From assembly GCF_022429625.1 (NCBI RefSeq), contig NZ_CP092483.1, forward strand, positions 3,831,501 through 3,895,500: DNA of 64,000 nucleotides, written 5' to 3'. The notes under the pieces were generated by a model. The model was not told where the DNA came from. It saw nothing but the letters and a program-made list of their open reading frames with translations, and ran no database searches. Positions 8,202 through 17,451 of the stretch are shown here, in pieces. The stretch is from Devosia lacusdianchii. GTDB lineage: Bacteria > Pseudomonadota > Alphaproteobacteria > Rhizobiales > Devosiaceae. A program made the position numbers and the translations under genes. The number at the start of each line of letters is the position of its first letter. Positions within the stretch are counted from its first letter, which is position 1.

Positions 8202-9761
8202 TTAGGGGACGAGACCCACGTCAAAGAGGTAGACCTTCTCGTCGCGACGCGGATGGAAGTCGACGCGGTTGGAAACGCCGTAGAAGTCCGGCTGGAAGTA
8301 CAGCATCAGCCACGGCGGATCGTTGTAGAAAACCTCAAGCATGCGGTCGATGACGACGCGACGCTCTTCTTCGGTGGTGGCCGCGGCGAGCTCAGGCCAG
8401 CCGGAGAACCAGTCAGGGTTCTTCCATTCGGTATAGTTCGTACCGGCATCGACTGCCGACAGGTCGGCCATGTCATAGAGCGCGCTCCAGGTGCCGCCGC
8501 CCGAACCGAGGAAGAACATCGGACCCATGTCGTGCTTGGACAGCATGGGCACGTAGACCGAGGCCCACTCCATCAGTTCGACGTTGGTCTTGACCCCGAT
8601 GTCGTCCAGGTACTGGCCGATAGCCAGAGCGACGTTGGCGTCGTTCAGGTAGCGACCACGTGGGGCCTGGAGCGTGATCTCGAAGCGGGTGCCGTCTTCG
8701 CCACGCGGATACCCGGCAGCATCGAGCAGTTCTTCCGCCTTGTCCGGATCATAGGCGTAAGGCGTCAGGTTCGGATTGTCGTTTGGCGGGTTCACCAGGC
8801 CGGTGGCCCGCTTGCACTCGAAGCTGAGCAACTGGCTGCAGATGGCCTCGACGTCGACGGCATATTGCAGGGCGACGCGCACGTCGGTCTTCTGGATTGC
8901 AGCCCCACCTTCGGAGCCGGTGGCAAAGTCCTCGCGCTGATTGAAGCCGACATAGATGCGGCGAGTCCCCTGCACGCCCTTGACCGTGGCAGTGCCCGAA
9001 GCATCAACGGCTTCGATCTGGTCTGGGGAGACGTTGGTGATGATGTCGACATTGCCGGCGATCAGCTCGGCCGAGCGGGTCGAAGCCTCCGGAATGAGGC
9101 GCCAGATAATGTTCTGGAACGTGCCCGGATCCTTGATCTTTTCCAGCACGACCTGCGAACCGCGGTCCCAGGATGCAAGGCGATAGGAACCGGAGGCAAT
9201 GGGCTTTGCCGCCGCATCTTCCAGGCTCATGGCTTCGTAGCTGTCCTTGCAGTGCAGGAACACTTCGGCGATCAGGCCGAAGGAAACCGGGTTCTTCTTC
9301 TCGAGGTTGATCTTGACTTCGAGATCGCTGACAGCTTCGGCGCCGGCAAAGCCGATGGACGAGTAGACGAAGCCGGGCGTATTGCCGGTAAAGGCGTTTG
9401 CCGGATCGGCGGCGCGATTGAATGAATAGGCGACGTCCTCAGCGGTGAGTGCCTCGCCATCTTCGCAGGTGAGGCCGGGTTTCAGCGTGTAAGTGTAGCT
9501 CAGGCCGTCCGGAGCCTCGACGTAGGACTCGGCCATCTGCGGCACGATCTTGCCTTCGGCATCGACCTCATAAAGCGTCCCGAACAGGTGCTTGGCCATG
9601 TTCGAGTTGTCGCGGCTGCTGATCGCGGCGGGATCAAAAGTCGACGCGTCGGCGGAAATACCAACCACCAGCGTGTCCGCGGGAGGGGCAGCGAAGGCGG
9701 AGGCTGCGGGCAATACAAGCGCAGCAGCCCCTGCCATGAGAAAATTTCTCACGGTGTTCAT
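8202..9761 (-). CDS. ABC transporter substrate-binding protein, family 5 (first of tandem pair)
   Basis: A 519-residue precursor with signal peptide MNTVRNFLMAGAAALVLPAASAFA. The mature part begins PPADTLVVGISADASTFDPA and contains LKPGLTCEDGEALTAEDVAYSFNR, typical of SBP_bac_5. Its ATG overlaps the TGA of the upstream Gfo/Idh gene (ATGA), with AAGGA seven bases before it. It is the tandem paralogue of the next gene. Two binding proteins sharing one permease pair suggest related but different ligands, for example a conjugate and its breakdown product; this is inference. Confidence 0.91.
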   Translation of the reverse strand: MNTVRNFLMAGAAALVLPAASAFAAPPADTLVVGISADASTFDPAAISSRDNSNMAKHLFGTLYEVDAEGKIVPQMAESYVEAPDGLSYTYTLKPGLTCEDGEALTAEDVAYSFNRAADPANAFTGNTPGFVYSSIGFAGAEAVSDLEVKINLEKKNPVSFGLIAEVFLHCKDSYEAMSLEDAAAKPIASGSYRLASWDRGSQVVLEKIKDPGTFQNIIWRLIPEASTRSAELIAGNVDIITNVSPDQIEAVDASGTATVKGVQGTRRIYVGFNQREDFATGSEGGAAIQKTDVRVALQYAVDVEAICSQLLSFECKRATGLVNPPNDNPNLTPYAYDPDKAEELLDAAGYPRGEDGTRFEITLQAPRGRYLNDANVALAIGQYLDDIGVKTNVELMEWASVYVPMLSKHDMGPMFFLGSGGGTWSALYDMADLSAVDAGTNYTEWKNPDWFSGWPELAAATTEEERRVVIDRMLEVFYNDPPWLMLYFQPDFYGVSNRVDFHPRRDEKVYLFDVGLVP

Positions 9762-10834
9762 GGAGACGTCCTTTGTTGTTGTGCAGTTTGATTGGAGAGT
9801 GAGCCGATCTCTCGCTTCGCACCCAAGTCGAGATCGGCCGGATCAATCGCTTGACCAAGCTTGGAAGAAAGTACGCAGGCCTGAACCATGCGAAGCGAAT
9901 TGAGGTGGTCTCGCCCGGAACACAGCAGCGGAGCCGTGCCGCGCAGGGCGTCGACGAAAGCGGCGAGCAACGCTACCGCGTCATTGATCCATTGCTCATA
10001 GGGCGGAAGCGGCACGCTGGTGAGCGCGGCGTCGCCATGAAGCGCGTAGTTCAGCTCGCCAAACTGGTCGTTCTGAATCACGACGCCACGGGCGCACTCA
10101 CTGCGCCACTGGAAGCCCGGCGCCTGCCAGTTTGATTGCCAGAGCCCCTGGTAGTTGACCGTTACGCCATTGGCGAAGGTGATCAGCGCCGAGACGTTGG
10201 CGTCATCGCGATACATCGACCAGCTGGGGTTGAACGTCTTGCCGAAGACCTGCACCGGTTCGGACTTGTAGACATAGCGCATGAGGTCGAAATGGTGGAT
10301 CGACTGCTCCCACAGCATCGGCTGATCCATCGTGAGCGGATACTTGTTGAAGTTGGGCTTCCAGCCGTCGCGCCAGCGTTCGTAGGTGAACCGGGCAAAT
10401 TCGGGGGCACCCACGGTTTCATCGAACAGCCGGATCGCCTGCTGGGTGACCGGCAGGAAGCGGAAGTTCAACCCAACCATCAGCGGCACGCCGGCGGCTT
10501 CAGCCATTTCGACGTAACGAGCGGCAAGTTCGACGCTATCGGCCAAGGGCTTCTCGGCAAGAATGGCGAGCCCCGCCGCGCAAGCGGCTTCCATCTGCGC
10601 CTCGCGGCCGCCGGGCGGCGTCGCCAGCAGCACCGCTTCGGCCTCGACCTGGCCCAGCAGGCTGACATCAGCAGCGGCGATGGCATTGGGCCATTGTTCC
10701 AGCGCCCGACTGCGGGCCGCTTCGGACGGGTCGACGAGGCCCACTATGGTGCAATCGGGATTCTCGCGAATGACCCGCATCCAAAATTGTGCGCGGGCAC
10801 CGAGTCCGACGAGAATGATGCGCAATGGATTCAT
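9758..10834 (-). CDS. Gfo/Idh/MocA-family oxidoreductase (second copy type)
   Basis: A 358-residue protein with an N-terminal Rossmann site RIILVGLGARAQFWMRVI, the family AEKPLAD motif (Lys) near residue 92 and a SIHHFDLMRYVY block in the C-terminal domain. It is only distantly similar to the Gfo/Idh protein at 3477-4553. It overlaps the epimerase gene upstream and the binding-protein gene downstream by four bases each, so it is tightly coupled. It likely oxidises a ring hydroxyl or reduces an imine/keto group; the substrate is unknown. Confidence 0.87.
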   Translation of the reverse strand: MNPLRIILVGLGARAQFWMRVIRENPDCTIVGLVDPSEAARSRALEQWPNAIAAADVSLLGQVEAEAVLLATPPGGREAQMEAACAAGLAILAEKPLADSVELAARYVEMAEAAGVPLMVGLNFRFLPVTQQAIRLFDETVGAPEFARFTYERWRDGWKPNFNKYPLTMDQPMLWEQSIHHFDLMRYVYKSEPVQVFGKTFNPSWSMYRDDANVSALITFANGVTVNYQGLWQSNWQAPGFQWRSECARGVVIQNDQFGELNYALHGDAALTSVPLPPYEQWINDAVALLAAFVDALRGTAPLLCSGRDHLNSLRMVQACVLSSKLGQAIDPADLDLGAKREIGSLSNQTAQQQRTSP

Positions 10835-11745
10835 TGCAGCACCTCGGCAAAGTAGGTTTCGGCAATGCCCCGCGCCAGAGGCGTCCAGGCGTGCAGTGCG
10901 GCCAGATCAATCCTGTCGCTACGCATTGGCAGCCGCGGGGCCTCGCCGCTCGGCTCGACCCGGATTTCAGCGCCAGACACAACACTGGCGATCGAGTCGG
11001 CGAGGTCAATGTTGGAAACAATAGCGCCCGACGTCAGGTGTACGATCCCGGACATGGCTGGCTCGATGCCGAGCAAGGCATCGAGAGCCCGCGGGAGATC
11101 TGGCGCAAAGGTCCAGTCACGGGATTCGACGGGCACTTGAACCACGATAGGCTCATCCGCCGCGACGAGGTCCAGCCAGCGGCGGATCTGCGACACGACG
11201 CGGCGAGTGGTGCGAGCGATCTCGTAGGGGCCGTATATCGGACCCAGGCGGACCGAAAGCGTGCGCAGCAGCGCGCTGTTTGCAGCACTGGTGGCGTCCT
11301 CGCCCGCACGCTTCGCCAGGGCATAGGGCGACGTTGCGGTAGGGATCGTGTTTTCAACGTGAACCGCGTCACCGTCTTCGACAGCAAAAACGCCGGACGA
11401 CGAAAGGAAAACGAAGCTGGTAGCACCATGCGCTGTAGCAAGCGCGAGAGCGGCGTCCAGCAGGGCGACATTGGCGGCCACATGCTCCGCGTCGCTGAGG
11501 CCAAACTCGCGTGGTGGCGTGGTAATGGCAGCGCCGTGAACCACCAGGTCGACCGCAAGGTCCTGCGAAAGAACATCGACGGTCAACGGCGCTTCGAGCA
11601 GTTCGGCAGCACGCAGCCTCAGCCGCGTTGTCGGGTCGAACTGCGCGTCCAGCGCGATGACCTTGTCACCCATGGCGAGGAAGCCCTCCGCCATATGCGA
11701 CCCGACGAAGCCGCCTGCCCCAGTGATGAGAACGGTGCGCGTCAC
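10831..11745 (-). CDS. NAD-dependent epimerase/dehydratase family protein
   Basis: A 304-residue extended SDR. VLITGAGGFVGSHMAEGF is the NAD-binding site, HGAA the conserved Rossmann-strand motif, SSSGVF carries the catalytic Ser/Thr region, and YALAK gives Tyr and Lys. RLGPIYGPYE is the usual extended-SDR motif after the active site. The length fits the family (300-340). It overlaps its neighbours by four bases on both sides. It could act as an epimerase or as an oxidoreductase on a small polyol-like intermediate. Confidence 0.86.
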   Translation of the reverse strand: MTRTVLITGAGGFVGSHMAEGFLAMGDKVIALDAQFDPTTRLRLRAAELLEAPLTVDVLSQDLAVDLVVHGAAITTPPREFGLSDAEHVAANVALLDAALALATAHGATSFVFLSSSGVFAVEDGDAVHVENTIPTATSPYALAKRAGEDATSAANSALLRTLSVRLGPIYGPYEIARTTRRVVSQIRRWLDLVAADEPIVVQVPVESRDWTFAPDLPRALDALLGIEPAMSGIVHLTSGAIVSNIDLADSIASVVSGAEIRVEPSGEAPRLPMRSDRIDLAALHAWTPLARGIAETYFAEVLQ

Positions 11746-12419
11746 GGTGTCAGTCCCAACTCTTCCGGCGCGATCTGGGACGCCGAGCGCGTGTGGTCGG
11801 AGATCAGCGAAATGGCGAGGATCATGTCCCGCTTTTCGATCGCGGCGATGATCGGAGGGTGGTTCTGCGCCACGGCCCGCAGGTCGCGATTTGCACTGTT
11901 GCGCAGCGCCATGATCTGCCGGATGCGCAGGTATAGATTGTCCCAGAAGCCCAACATCAGGCCGTGATCCGCCAAGCGGATCAGGCTGCGGTGGAAGGCC
12001 TCGTCGGCGACATTGAGCGCTGCCAGGTCGTTCCGCTCGGCGGCCTGAAACATGGCATCGGAGTGGGTGTGGAGTTCCGATACATCGACTTCGCGCTCAA
12101 TCACCCGACGGATGGCGAAGGCCTCGAACTGCTCGCGGAGGCTGTAGAGCTCTTCCACTTCCTTGAGCGTCAGCGGCTTTACCCGCTTACCCTTGTAGGG
12201 CTCGCTCTCGATAAGGCCATCGGCCTCCAGGATCTGGATGGCCTCGCGGACGGGAGCGCGCGAAACGTTGAGTTGTTCGGCAAGAGCCATTTCCACCACA
12301 GGGGTGCCGGGCCGCATCGAGCCATTGATGATTGCCTGCCTGATAATGTCGGCAACCGACACGCGCAGTGGGACGCTCTCAATCTTGGTAATCTCTGTAG
12401 CCTGGGGCTCCATGACCAT
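11742..12419 (-). CDS. GntR-family regulator, FCD subfamily
   Basis: A 225-residue regulator. The N-terminal winged helix-turn-helix covers about residues 16-80 (IIRQAIINGSMRPGTPVVEM, then LAEQLNVSRAPVREAIQILEADGLIE). The C-terminal all-helical FCD domain contains DEAFHRSLIRLADH and later His residues of the usual metal/effector site. It is embedded in the middle of the minus-strand operon it probably regulates. The best candidate operator is the palindrome at 19071-19086 between the two arms, which has the TTGT-ACAA half-sites seen with FCD regulators. The effector is probably a carboxylate of the pathway. Confidence 0.9.
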   Translation of the reverse strand: MVMEPQATEITKIESVPLRVSVADIIRQAIINGSMRPGTPVVEMALAEQLNVSRAPVREAIQILEADGLIESEPYKGKRVKPLTLKEVEELYSLREQFEAFAIRRVIEREVDVSELHTHSDAMFQAAERNDLAALNVADEAFHRSLIRLADHGLMLGFWDNLYLRIRQIMALRNSANRDLRAVAQNHPPIIAAIEKRDMILAISLISDHTRSASQIAPEELGLTP

Positions 12420-12420
12420 C

Positions 12421-13320
12421 TCAGCGCCCTCCAGCCGATGCTAGCTCGACAGCACGCGCAATCTGGGCGGCGTGGGTATCGGCCAGTTGCACGAAGGGCG
12501 GCCGGACAATGGCGTATGCCGCATCGTTATGGCGCTTGGCCGTTGCCGATTTGATGGCGGGGATGAGCGGCAGGCTCTCAAAAATCTTGCGAACTTCGGT
12601 CACGCCGGCCGCGATCGCAGACTCCTCCGGCTTGCCCAGAGCGCGCATCAGCGCGACGATATTGCGGGCGTTCACGTTAGCCGATGCGCTGATGCAGCCC
12701 GCCCCGCCTGCTGCAACGTTTTGCGGGATCAGCGCTTCGGAGGCCGAGAACGTATCGAGCTCCGGAAACGCCTTGATGACCGCGTGGGTATTGTCCCAGT
12801 TGCCGGAGGAATCCTTGAGGCCGACAAAGACCCCGGGATGCTTGGCCAGCAGCCCTTCGATCAGCGTCAGGGTAATGGGAACGCCGGTCATCTGCGGAAT
12901 ATGGTAGAGGTAGATTTTGAGGCGGCTGTCACCAACCGCGTCGATGATCGCCGAGAAGCTGTCGATCAGCCCTTGTTCCGGCACACCCTTGTAATAGAAC
13001 GGCGGTAGCGCCAGCGTACCAAGCACACCGCGCGAAACGGCATGTTTGGTCAAGGCGATGCTGTCGGGCAGCGCCGCGCAGCCGGTTCCGGGAATAAGGC
13101 GCTGGGGAGCGACGCCGGCATCGATCAAGGTGTCGAGCAGGTCGATCCGTTCTGCGACGCTCAGCGAGTTGGCTTCGCTGGTGGTGCCAAATGGCGCCAA
13201 CCCATCGGCGCCGTCATCAAGCAGGGCCTTGCAATTGATGACGAAGCGATCGCTGTCGATGCTCAGGTCAGCCTTGAACGGCGTAATGGCCGGCACGAAC
13301 AGTTTTGGGATCCGCATCAT
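12421..13320 (-). CDS. DapA-family (dihydrodipicolinate synthase / N-acetylneuraminate lyase) aldolase
   Basis: A 299-residue class I aldolase-type TIM barrel. It has the GTTSEANSLS motif (family G-T-T-G-E region), the catalytic Tyr in YLYHIPQMTG near residue 138 and the Schiff-base Lys in GLKDSSG near residue 168. ATG at 13320 is preceded by AAGGA at 8 bases and overlaps the stop of the AllA-like gene by four bases. In a catabolic operon such enzymes cleave or dehydrate 2-keto acids to pyruvate plus an aldehyde. It is unlikely to serve lysine synthesis. Confidence 0.88.
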   Translation of the reverse strand: MMRIPKLFVPAITPFKADLSIDSDRFVINCKALLDDGADGLAPFGTTSEANSLSVAERIDLLDTLIDAGVAPQRLIPGTGCAALPDSIALTKHAVSRGVLGTLALPPFYYKGVPEQGLIDSFSAIIDAVGDSRLKIYLYHIPQMTGVPITLTLIEGLLAKHPGVFVGLKDSSGNWDNTHAVIKAFPELDTFSASEALIPQNVAAGGAGCISASANVNARNIVALMRALGKPEESAIAAGVTEVRKIFESLPLIPAIKSATAKRHNDAAYAIVRPPFVQLADTHAAQIARAVELASAGGR

Positions 13321-13802
13321 GAATTGGGTCCTTGGGAAATCAGTTGAGTGGGTGTGATATCGACGAACACGTCGTCGTCGTTGGCGCCACGCCACATCAG
13401 CACGGCAAAGGCGCCCGCGCGGTCCAGCACACTCGCTCCGGCATGCCAGACGCCTTTGGCGTAGACGACGCCAAGATTGCCCGGCAGCAGGAAACTGCGC
13501 ATGCCCGCCAGATCAGCGGAGCCATCCGACAAAGACGGCGCGACAGTCACAAGGTAGCGGCTGACGTCGAGCGGCAGGAAGCACTGCGCCGCATGGGGAT
13601 GTCTCTCCAGCTTGGTCACAGTTGCCGGCAGGACAGTCGGCAGCACGTTGTTGACGTGGAAGACCGGCGCCAATCCCTCGCCACCCAACCAGTCGGAGTA
13701 AAACTGGCGCTGGCCTGCCGCAACAGGCCGATTGATGAGCGTGCCGAAAGGCGCAAACTCTTCGGCCGTGCACGTATCGGCTATGACGACGCCAGCGGTC
13801 AT
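13317..13802 (-). CDS. allA: Ureidoglycolate lyase family protein (AllA-like)
   Basis: A 161-residue protein of the ureidoglycolate lyase/hydrolase family (cupin-like fold, typical length 160-170). Visible landmarks are FAPFGTLINRP near the N-terminus, KLERHPHAAQCFLPLD and FLLPGNLGVVYAKGVWHAG, where the conserved His residues lie. Family enzymes split ureidoglycolate into glyoxylate and urea. The gene overlaps the PuuE-like gene upstream and the DapA-like gene downstream by four bases. It supports a ureide-type step in this pathway, but a true allantoin route is not proven because no allantoate amidohydrolase is present. Confidence 0.85.
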   Translation of the reverse strand: MTAGVVIADTCTAEEFAPFGTLINRPVAAGQRQFYSDWLGGEGLAPVFHVNNVLPTVLPATVTKLERHPHAAQCFLPLDVSRYLVTVAPSLSDGSADLAGMRSFLLPGNLGVVYAKGVWHAGASVLDRAGAFAVLMWRGANDDDVFVDITPTQLISQGPNS

Positions 13803-14707
13803 GCGGCCCCTCCCATCGCGGGCATCATGGCCCGCCAGTGGTCGGCTATGTCGCTACGCCCGGCGACCCAGGCGTCATCGCGACCAGCGATGTGGTCCAT
13901 GAACTTGACCAGACCGGCAATTCGCCCTGGATGGCCGATGATGCGGGGGTGCATGCCCACCGACATCATGCGCGGCGTGGTTCGGCCTTCGGCCGCCAGC
14001 ACATCGAAGGTGTCGATCAGGAACTGCGCATAATCCGCCGAGTTCTCGATACCGCCGCCAGCCAGCAGCTTGGCGTCGTTGGTGACGAGCGAATACGGGA
14101 TAACCATGTGCTGGGTGCCATCGACGTCGAGCCAGTAGGGCACGTCGTCATTATAGGCGTCGCAGTCATAGCTATAGCCGCCATGTTCCACGAGGAGGCG
14201 ACGGGTGTTCTCGCTGGGGCTGTACCGGCAATACCAGCCCTGCGGGGCGCGACCCACGGTCCGCTGGATGCTCTCGTGGGCCTTGGCGATGTGCTCGCGC
14301 TCGGTGGCTTCATCGAGATGGTAGTGCTCCACCCAGCGATAGCCATGGGCGACGATGTCCCAGTCGGTCTCGGCAATAGCGCGGGCGACTTCCGCATTGT
14401 GCTCCAGGGCCGCGGCGGCCGCAAAAACCGTCAGCGGCACCTTGCGGTCCTGAAACAGGCGGGCAATGCGCCAGAAGCCCACCCGCGCGCCGTATTCGTA
14501 CATGCTCTCCGCGGCGAGATCCCTGCTGCCCGCGGGGACGCGGGCAGCGTTGACTTCGATCAATGCGGTCTCGGAGCGCCCATCGCCATTGGCGATCGAG
14601 TACTCGGAGCCTTCCTCGTAATTGAGCACGAAGTTGACCGCGACGCTGGCATTGTTGGGCCAGCGGATGGTCGGCGGTCGGTCTGCGTAGCCAACGAAGT
14701 CGCGCAT
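13799..14707 (-). CDS. PuuE-like allantoinase / polysaccharide-deacetylase-fold protein
   Basis: A 302-residue protein of the NodB/polysaccharide deacetylase fold. It starts MRDFVGYADRPPTIRWPNNA and continues VAVNFVLNYEEGSEYS, close to the signature of PuuE-type allantoinases, which act without an added metal in the known cases. WDIVAHGYRWVEHYHL contains the conserved His region and YCRYSPSENTRRLL follows. ATG at 14707 has AGGGG upstream. It lies 25 bases after the AstE-like gene. It may hydrolyse a cyclic amide such as a hydantoin ring. Confidence 0.85.
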   Translation of the reverse strand: MRDFVGYADRPPTIRWPNNASVAVNFVLNYEEGSEYSIANGDGRSETALIEVNAARVPAGSRDLAAESMYEYGARVGFWRIARLFQDRKVPLTVFAAAAALEHNAEVARAIAETDWDIVAHGYRWVEHYHLDEATEREHIAKAHESIQRTVGRAPQGWYCRYSPSENTRRLLVEHGGYSYDCDAYNDDVPYWLDVDGTQHMVIPYSLVTNDAKLLAGGGIENSADYAQFLIDTFDVLAAEGRTTPRMMSVGMHPRIIGHPGRIAGLVKFMDHIAGRDDAWVAGRSDIADHWRAMMPAMGGAA

Positions 14708-14732
14708 CTGTATGTCCCCTGTGCCGGCCGCC

Positions 14733-15734
14733 TCACGGCGTCCAGGCACGCGGTCCTTCCACCTTGTTGAAGAAGCAGCACCAGTCGCCGGTGTTCACAT
14801 TCGGCAAGGCACGGAGGCCAAAGAACATGCCGTCTGCCGGAGCAACCAGGTGGGCCAGCTCATCGCCAAAGATGTTGATGATCTTGGCGAGGCTATCGCC
14901 CTTCTTCATCGGCTTGAGAAAATCGACGCCCGGCGTTGGCACGAAAATGCCCGAAGCCGGTGCAAGCAGTGCTTCCTGCTGACCCTTGGTGGCATCGGTC
15001 GGATAGGTCGGGGTGCCCGGGTACATCTTATAGTGGCGCAGGATGTTGAGGATGGAGTCCGCCAGGTCGCGCGCGACCTGGGCAAATTTCTCGGGCGAAG
15101 TTGCCGAGCGGCCGCCCAGCTCGACGGTGATGCCGGTCTTGCCGATCTCCTTCATCTGAGCCATCGGACTGCCTTTGGGCAGGAAGTTGCTCATGATGCA
15201 GCCCCAGCCCTCCCCCATCGCCATGGCCAGCTCGACGGACTCGGGCGTCTCGTCCACGAAAATCGCCTTGGCCAGGAATGAATGAGCGCCGCCGGAATGG
15301 ATCGAGATTTCGATGTCGGCGACCTTGCTCATCCATTCGGAATGCGCAAAGGCGACGCGTTCGCTGAGATAGCCGTTGGCGCGGCCGGGGTAGATGCGGT
15401 TCATGTCAAACGAGAAGGTGTCGAGCGGATTGCCACGATTGGCGTTCTCGAACGCCATGACGTTGAGCACGGGCACCATGACCAGGGTTCCGGCAAGCTG
15501 CGCCGGATCGACTTCCTTGAGTGCGATGGCGCAGGCCATCGGTCCCTCGGGCTCGTCGCCATGAATGGCGCCGTCCACCCAGAAAACCGGACCCGGTTTG
15601 GCGCCGTTGACGACCACCAGTGGAATTTCGACCTTGGTGCCGCCCGCCAGTTCAGTAACCGGGATTGCGCCGCGCACGATGGTTCCGGGTGCAGCGACGG
15701 CGGTCCCGACGGTAATGGTTTTAGCTTCGGACAT
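14733..15734 (-). CDS. Succinylglutamate desuccinylase/aspartoacylase (AstE/AspA) family deacylase
   Basis: A 333-residue zinc carboxypeptidase-fold protein. The zinc motif is in DGAIHGDEPEGP (His and Glu at about residues 57-60) and the later His in SIHSGGAHSF; FSFDMNRIYPG and VELGG are further family blocks. Family members remove acyl groups from N-acyl amino acids; DoeB of ectoine breakdown is one example. It sits six bases upstream of nothing else on this arm than the PuuE-like gene, following the VOC gene closely. It probably frees an amino acid from an N-acyl or conjugated intermediate. Confidence 0.86.
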   Translation of the reverse strand: MSEAKTITVGTAVAAPGTIVRGAIPVTELAGGTKVEIPLVVVNGAKPGPVFWVDGAIHGDEPEGPMACAIALKEVDPAQLAGTLVMVPVLNVMAFENANRGNPLDTFSFDMNRIYPGRANGYLSERVAFAHSEWMSKVADIEISIHSGGAHSFLAKAIFVDETPESVELAMAMGEGWGCIMSNFLPKGSPMAQMKEIGKTGITVELGGRSATSPEKFAQVARDLADSILNILRHYKMYPGTPTYPTDATKGQQEALLAPASGIFVPTPGVDFLKPMKKGDSLAKIINIFGDELAHLVAPADGMFFGLRALPNVNTGDWCCFFNKVEGPRAWTP

Positions 15735-15739
15735 GCTGC

Positions 15740-16225
15740 CTAGATTCCCTTGAAGGCGTTGTACTTTTGGAGTTCTTCAGGCGTGTAGACCTGCATGAAC
15801 TCGATCTCGATACCGCCGGCATCGTTGTCGAGGAAGGCAACGTAGCCTTCGGGATGGGGGTGGGAGCCATAGACGCCGCAGGCCTGGCAGATCCGCAGGT
15901 CGGCGCCCTGCTGCTTGGCGTGATCGAGCGCCTGATCGATGTTGTCGACCTCGTAGCAGATGTGGTGCAGCCCCTCGGCCCCGCGCTGCTTGATCCAGGC
16001 GTCGAAGCGGCCGCCGGCTTCCATGGACTGGCACAGCTGGTACTCGATGCCGCCCAGGTTGAAGAGCGCGACGCGGTTCTTGGACTTGGGGAAATCGGTG
16101 ATGGTCGTGTCGGCCGGCACATCAAGGAACTTCGCGTAAGTGCCTAGGGCTTGCGCGGCATCGCGCACGGCGAAGGCCATGTGCTTGATCGACTTGACGT
16201 TGGGATTGTCTGATTTGACGGACAT
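15740..16225 (-). CDS. VOC-family (glyoxalase/epimerase-like) metalloprotein
   Basis: A 161-residue protein with two beta-alpha-beta-beta-beta modules. Candidate metal ligands are His in IKHMAFAV, Glu in EYQLCQ, His in LHHICYEV and Glu in EIEFMQ, in the order seen in methylmalonyl-CoA epimerase and other VOC enzymes. It lies nine bases after the aminotransferase gene and five before the AstE-like gene. Possible reactions are epimerisation, isomerisation or ring opening; the class cannot be read from sequence alone. Confidence 0.83.
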   Translation of the reverse strand: MSVKSDNPNVKSIKHMAFAVRDAAQALGTYAKFLDVPADTTITDFPKSKNRVALFNLGGIEYQLCQSMEAGGRFDAWIKQRGAEGLHHICYEVDNIDQALDHAKQQGADLRICQACGVYGSHPHPEGYVAFLDNDAGGIEIEFMQVYTPEELQKYNAFKGI

Positions 16226-16234
16226 AATATCTCC

Positions 16235-17437
16235 TTAGGCTGCCGGCGCGTTGCGCTCGGCGCGGATGGTGTTGACGACGGATTGGATGCGAACCATGGC
16301 CTCGCGGATGCGGTCGACCGGCTGCGTGAGCGACATGCGAACGAAGTCGTCCGTGTAGTCGCCATAGACGGTGCCGGGGTACATCAGCACCCTGCCCTCA
16401 GCGAGCATGCGCTCGCAGAACACGCTGGCGGGAACGCCGATCGCGGCGACGTTGGCGTAAACGTAGAAGGCACCCTGCGGCTCGGCATAAGGAATGCGCA
16501 GTGCGTCCAGACCTTCGCACAGGGCCTTTCGCCGCTCGTCGTAGGTGAGCCGCATTTGCTCGACGCAGTCCTGGGGACCGGTCAGCGCCGCGAGCGCGGC
16601 ATGCTGGCTGACGGACGCGACCGAGATAGCGAAGGCGTGGTTGATCTCCGCCATTGCCACGATCAGCTCGCGCGGGCCGGCGAAATAGCCGATGCGCCAG
16701 CCCGTCATGGCGTAGGCCTTGGAGAAGCCCGATAGAGTAATAGTACGCTCGCGCATTCCCGGCAGTGACGCTACCGGCTGGATACGCTGGTTGCCGTAAG
16801 TCAGGCGCGCATAGATCTCGTCGGAAATGACGATCAGATCGTGCTCGATGGCCAGCTTGGCAATCTTCTCCACTTCGTCGGGCGCGGTCACCGTGCCCGT
16901 CGGGTTGTTGGGGTTGATCAGCACCAAGACCTTGGACTTGGGCGTGATGGCCGCCTTGACCATGTCGGCGGTGAGCGTGAAGTTGGTTTCCATGCTCATG
17001 CGGATGTTGACGACCGTGGCCTCCGCCATTTCGGCGGCCTGACCGTATGGATTGTAGCCCGGGCACGGGACGAGGATTTCGTCGCCAGGATTGAGCAGCG
17101 CCAGGGCGATGACGAACATGGCGTGCTGGCCGCCAGGGGTGACCACGATCTCATCGAGCGCGTAGTCGGCGCCGCCATGGGTCTTGATGTTCTCGGCAAT
17201 AGCCTTGCGCAATGCGGGCAGACCGAGCGGATGGCCATAGTGGGTCTCGCCGCGCGCCAGCGCATCCCGGCCCGCCTCGACGATATGGGCGGGCGTATCG
17301 AGGTCCGGGTCGCCCCGACCAAGCTTGATGACGTCGGTTAGTCCCTCGGCAATATCAGCCATGCGGGTGATGATGTGTGCGTCCTTGAGTTTGACGCGGT
17401 CCGCCAATCGGTTGGCGTGTAATTCAGACATTTGCAT
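16235..17437 (-). CDS. Class I/II pyridoxal-phosphate aminotransferase
   Basis: A 400-residue fold-type I aminotransferase. The PLP Lys lies in SGFSKAYAMTGWRIGY, and NPNNPTG, the DEIYARL block and a C-terminal FVRMSLTQP Arg motif are present. ATG at 17437 has GGAGG eight bases upstream. A related enzyme is encoded at 24435-25616 in the opposite arm; both share GRGDPD and HIV/HIT-A blocks near the N-terminus. It would move an amino group between an amino acid released by the deacylases and a keto acid. The gap to the M32 gene is 14 bases. Confidence 0.9.
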   Translation of the reverse strand: MQMSELHANRLADRVKLKDAHIITRMADIAEGLTDVIKLGRGDPDLDTPAHIVEAGRDALARGETHYGHPLGLPALRKAIAENIKTHGGADYALDEIVVTPGGQHAMFVIALALLNPGDEILVPCPGYNPYGQAAEMAEATVVNIRMSMETNFTLTADMVKAAITPKSKVLVLINPNNPTGTVTAPDEVEKIAKLAIEHDLIVISDEIYARLTYGNQRIQPVASLPGMRERTITLSGFSKAYAMTGWRIGYFAGPRELIVAMAEINHAFAISVASVSQHAALAALTGPQDCVEQMRLTYDERRKALCEGLDALRIPYAEPQGAFYVYANVAAIGVPASVFCERMLAEGRVLMYPGTVYGDYTDDFVRMSLTQPVDRIREAMVRIQSVVNTIRAERNAPAA

Positions 17438-17451
17438 AAGCCTCTCCTCCC

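Noticed and set aside
6780..9425. Long plus-strand frames opposite the two tandem binding-protein genes
   Set aside because: The two frames look alike only because the two binding proteins are paralogues; no ribosome sites or domains support them.
12421..13320. Assigning the DapA-like gene as lysine-pathway dapA
   Set aside because: Its tight overlap with the AllA-like gene in a catabolic operon argues for an aldolase or dehydratase of the pathway instead.
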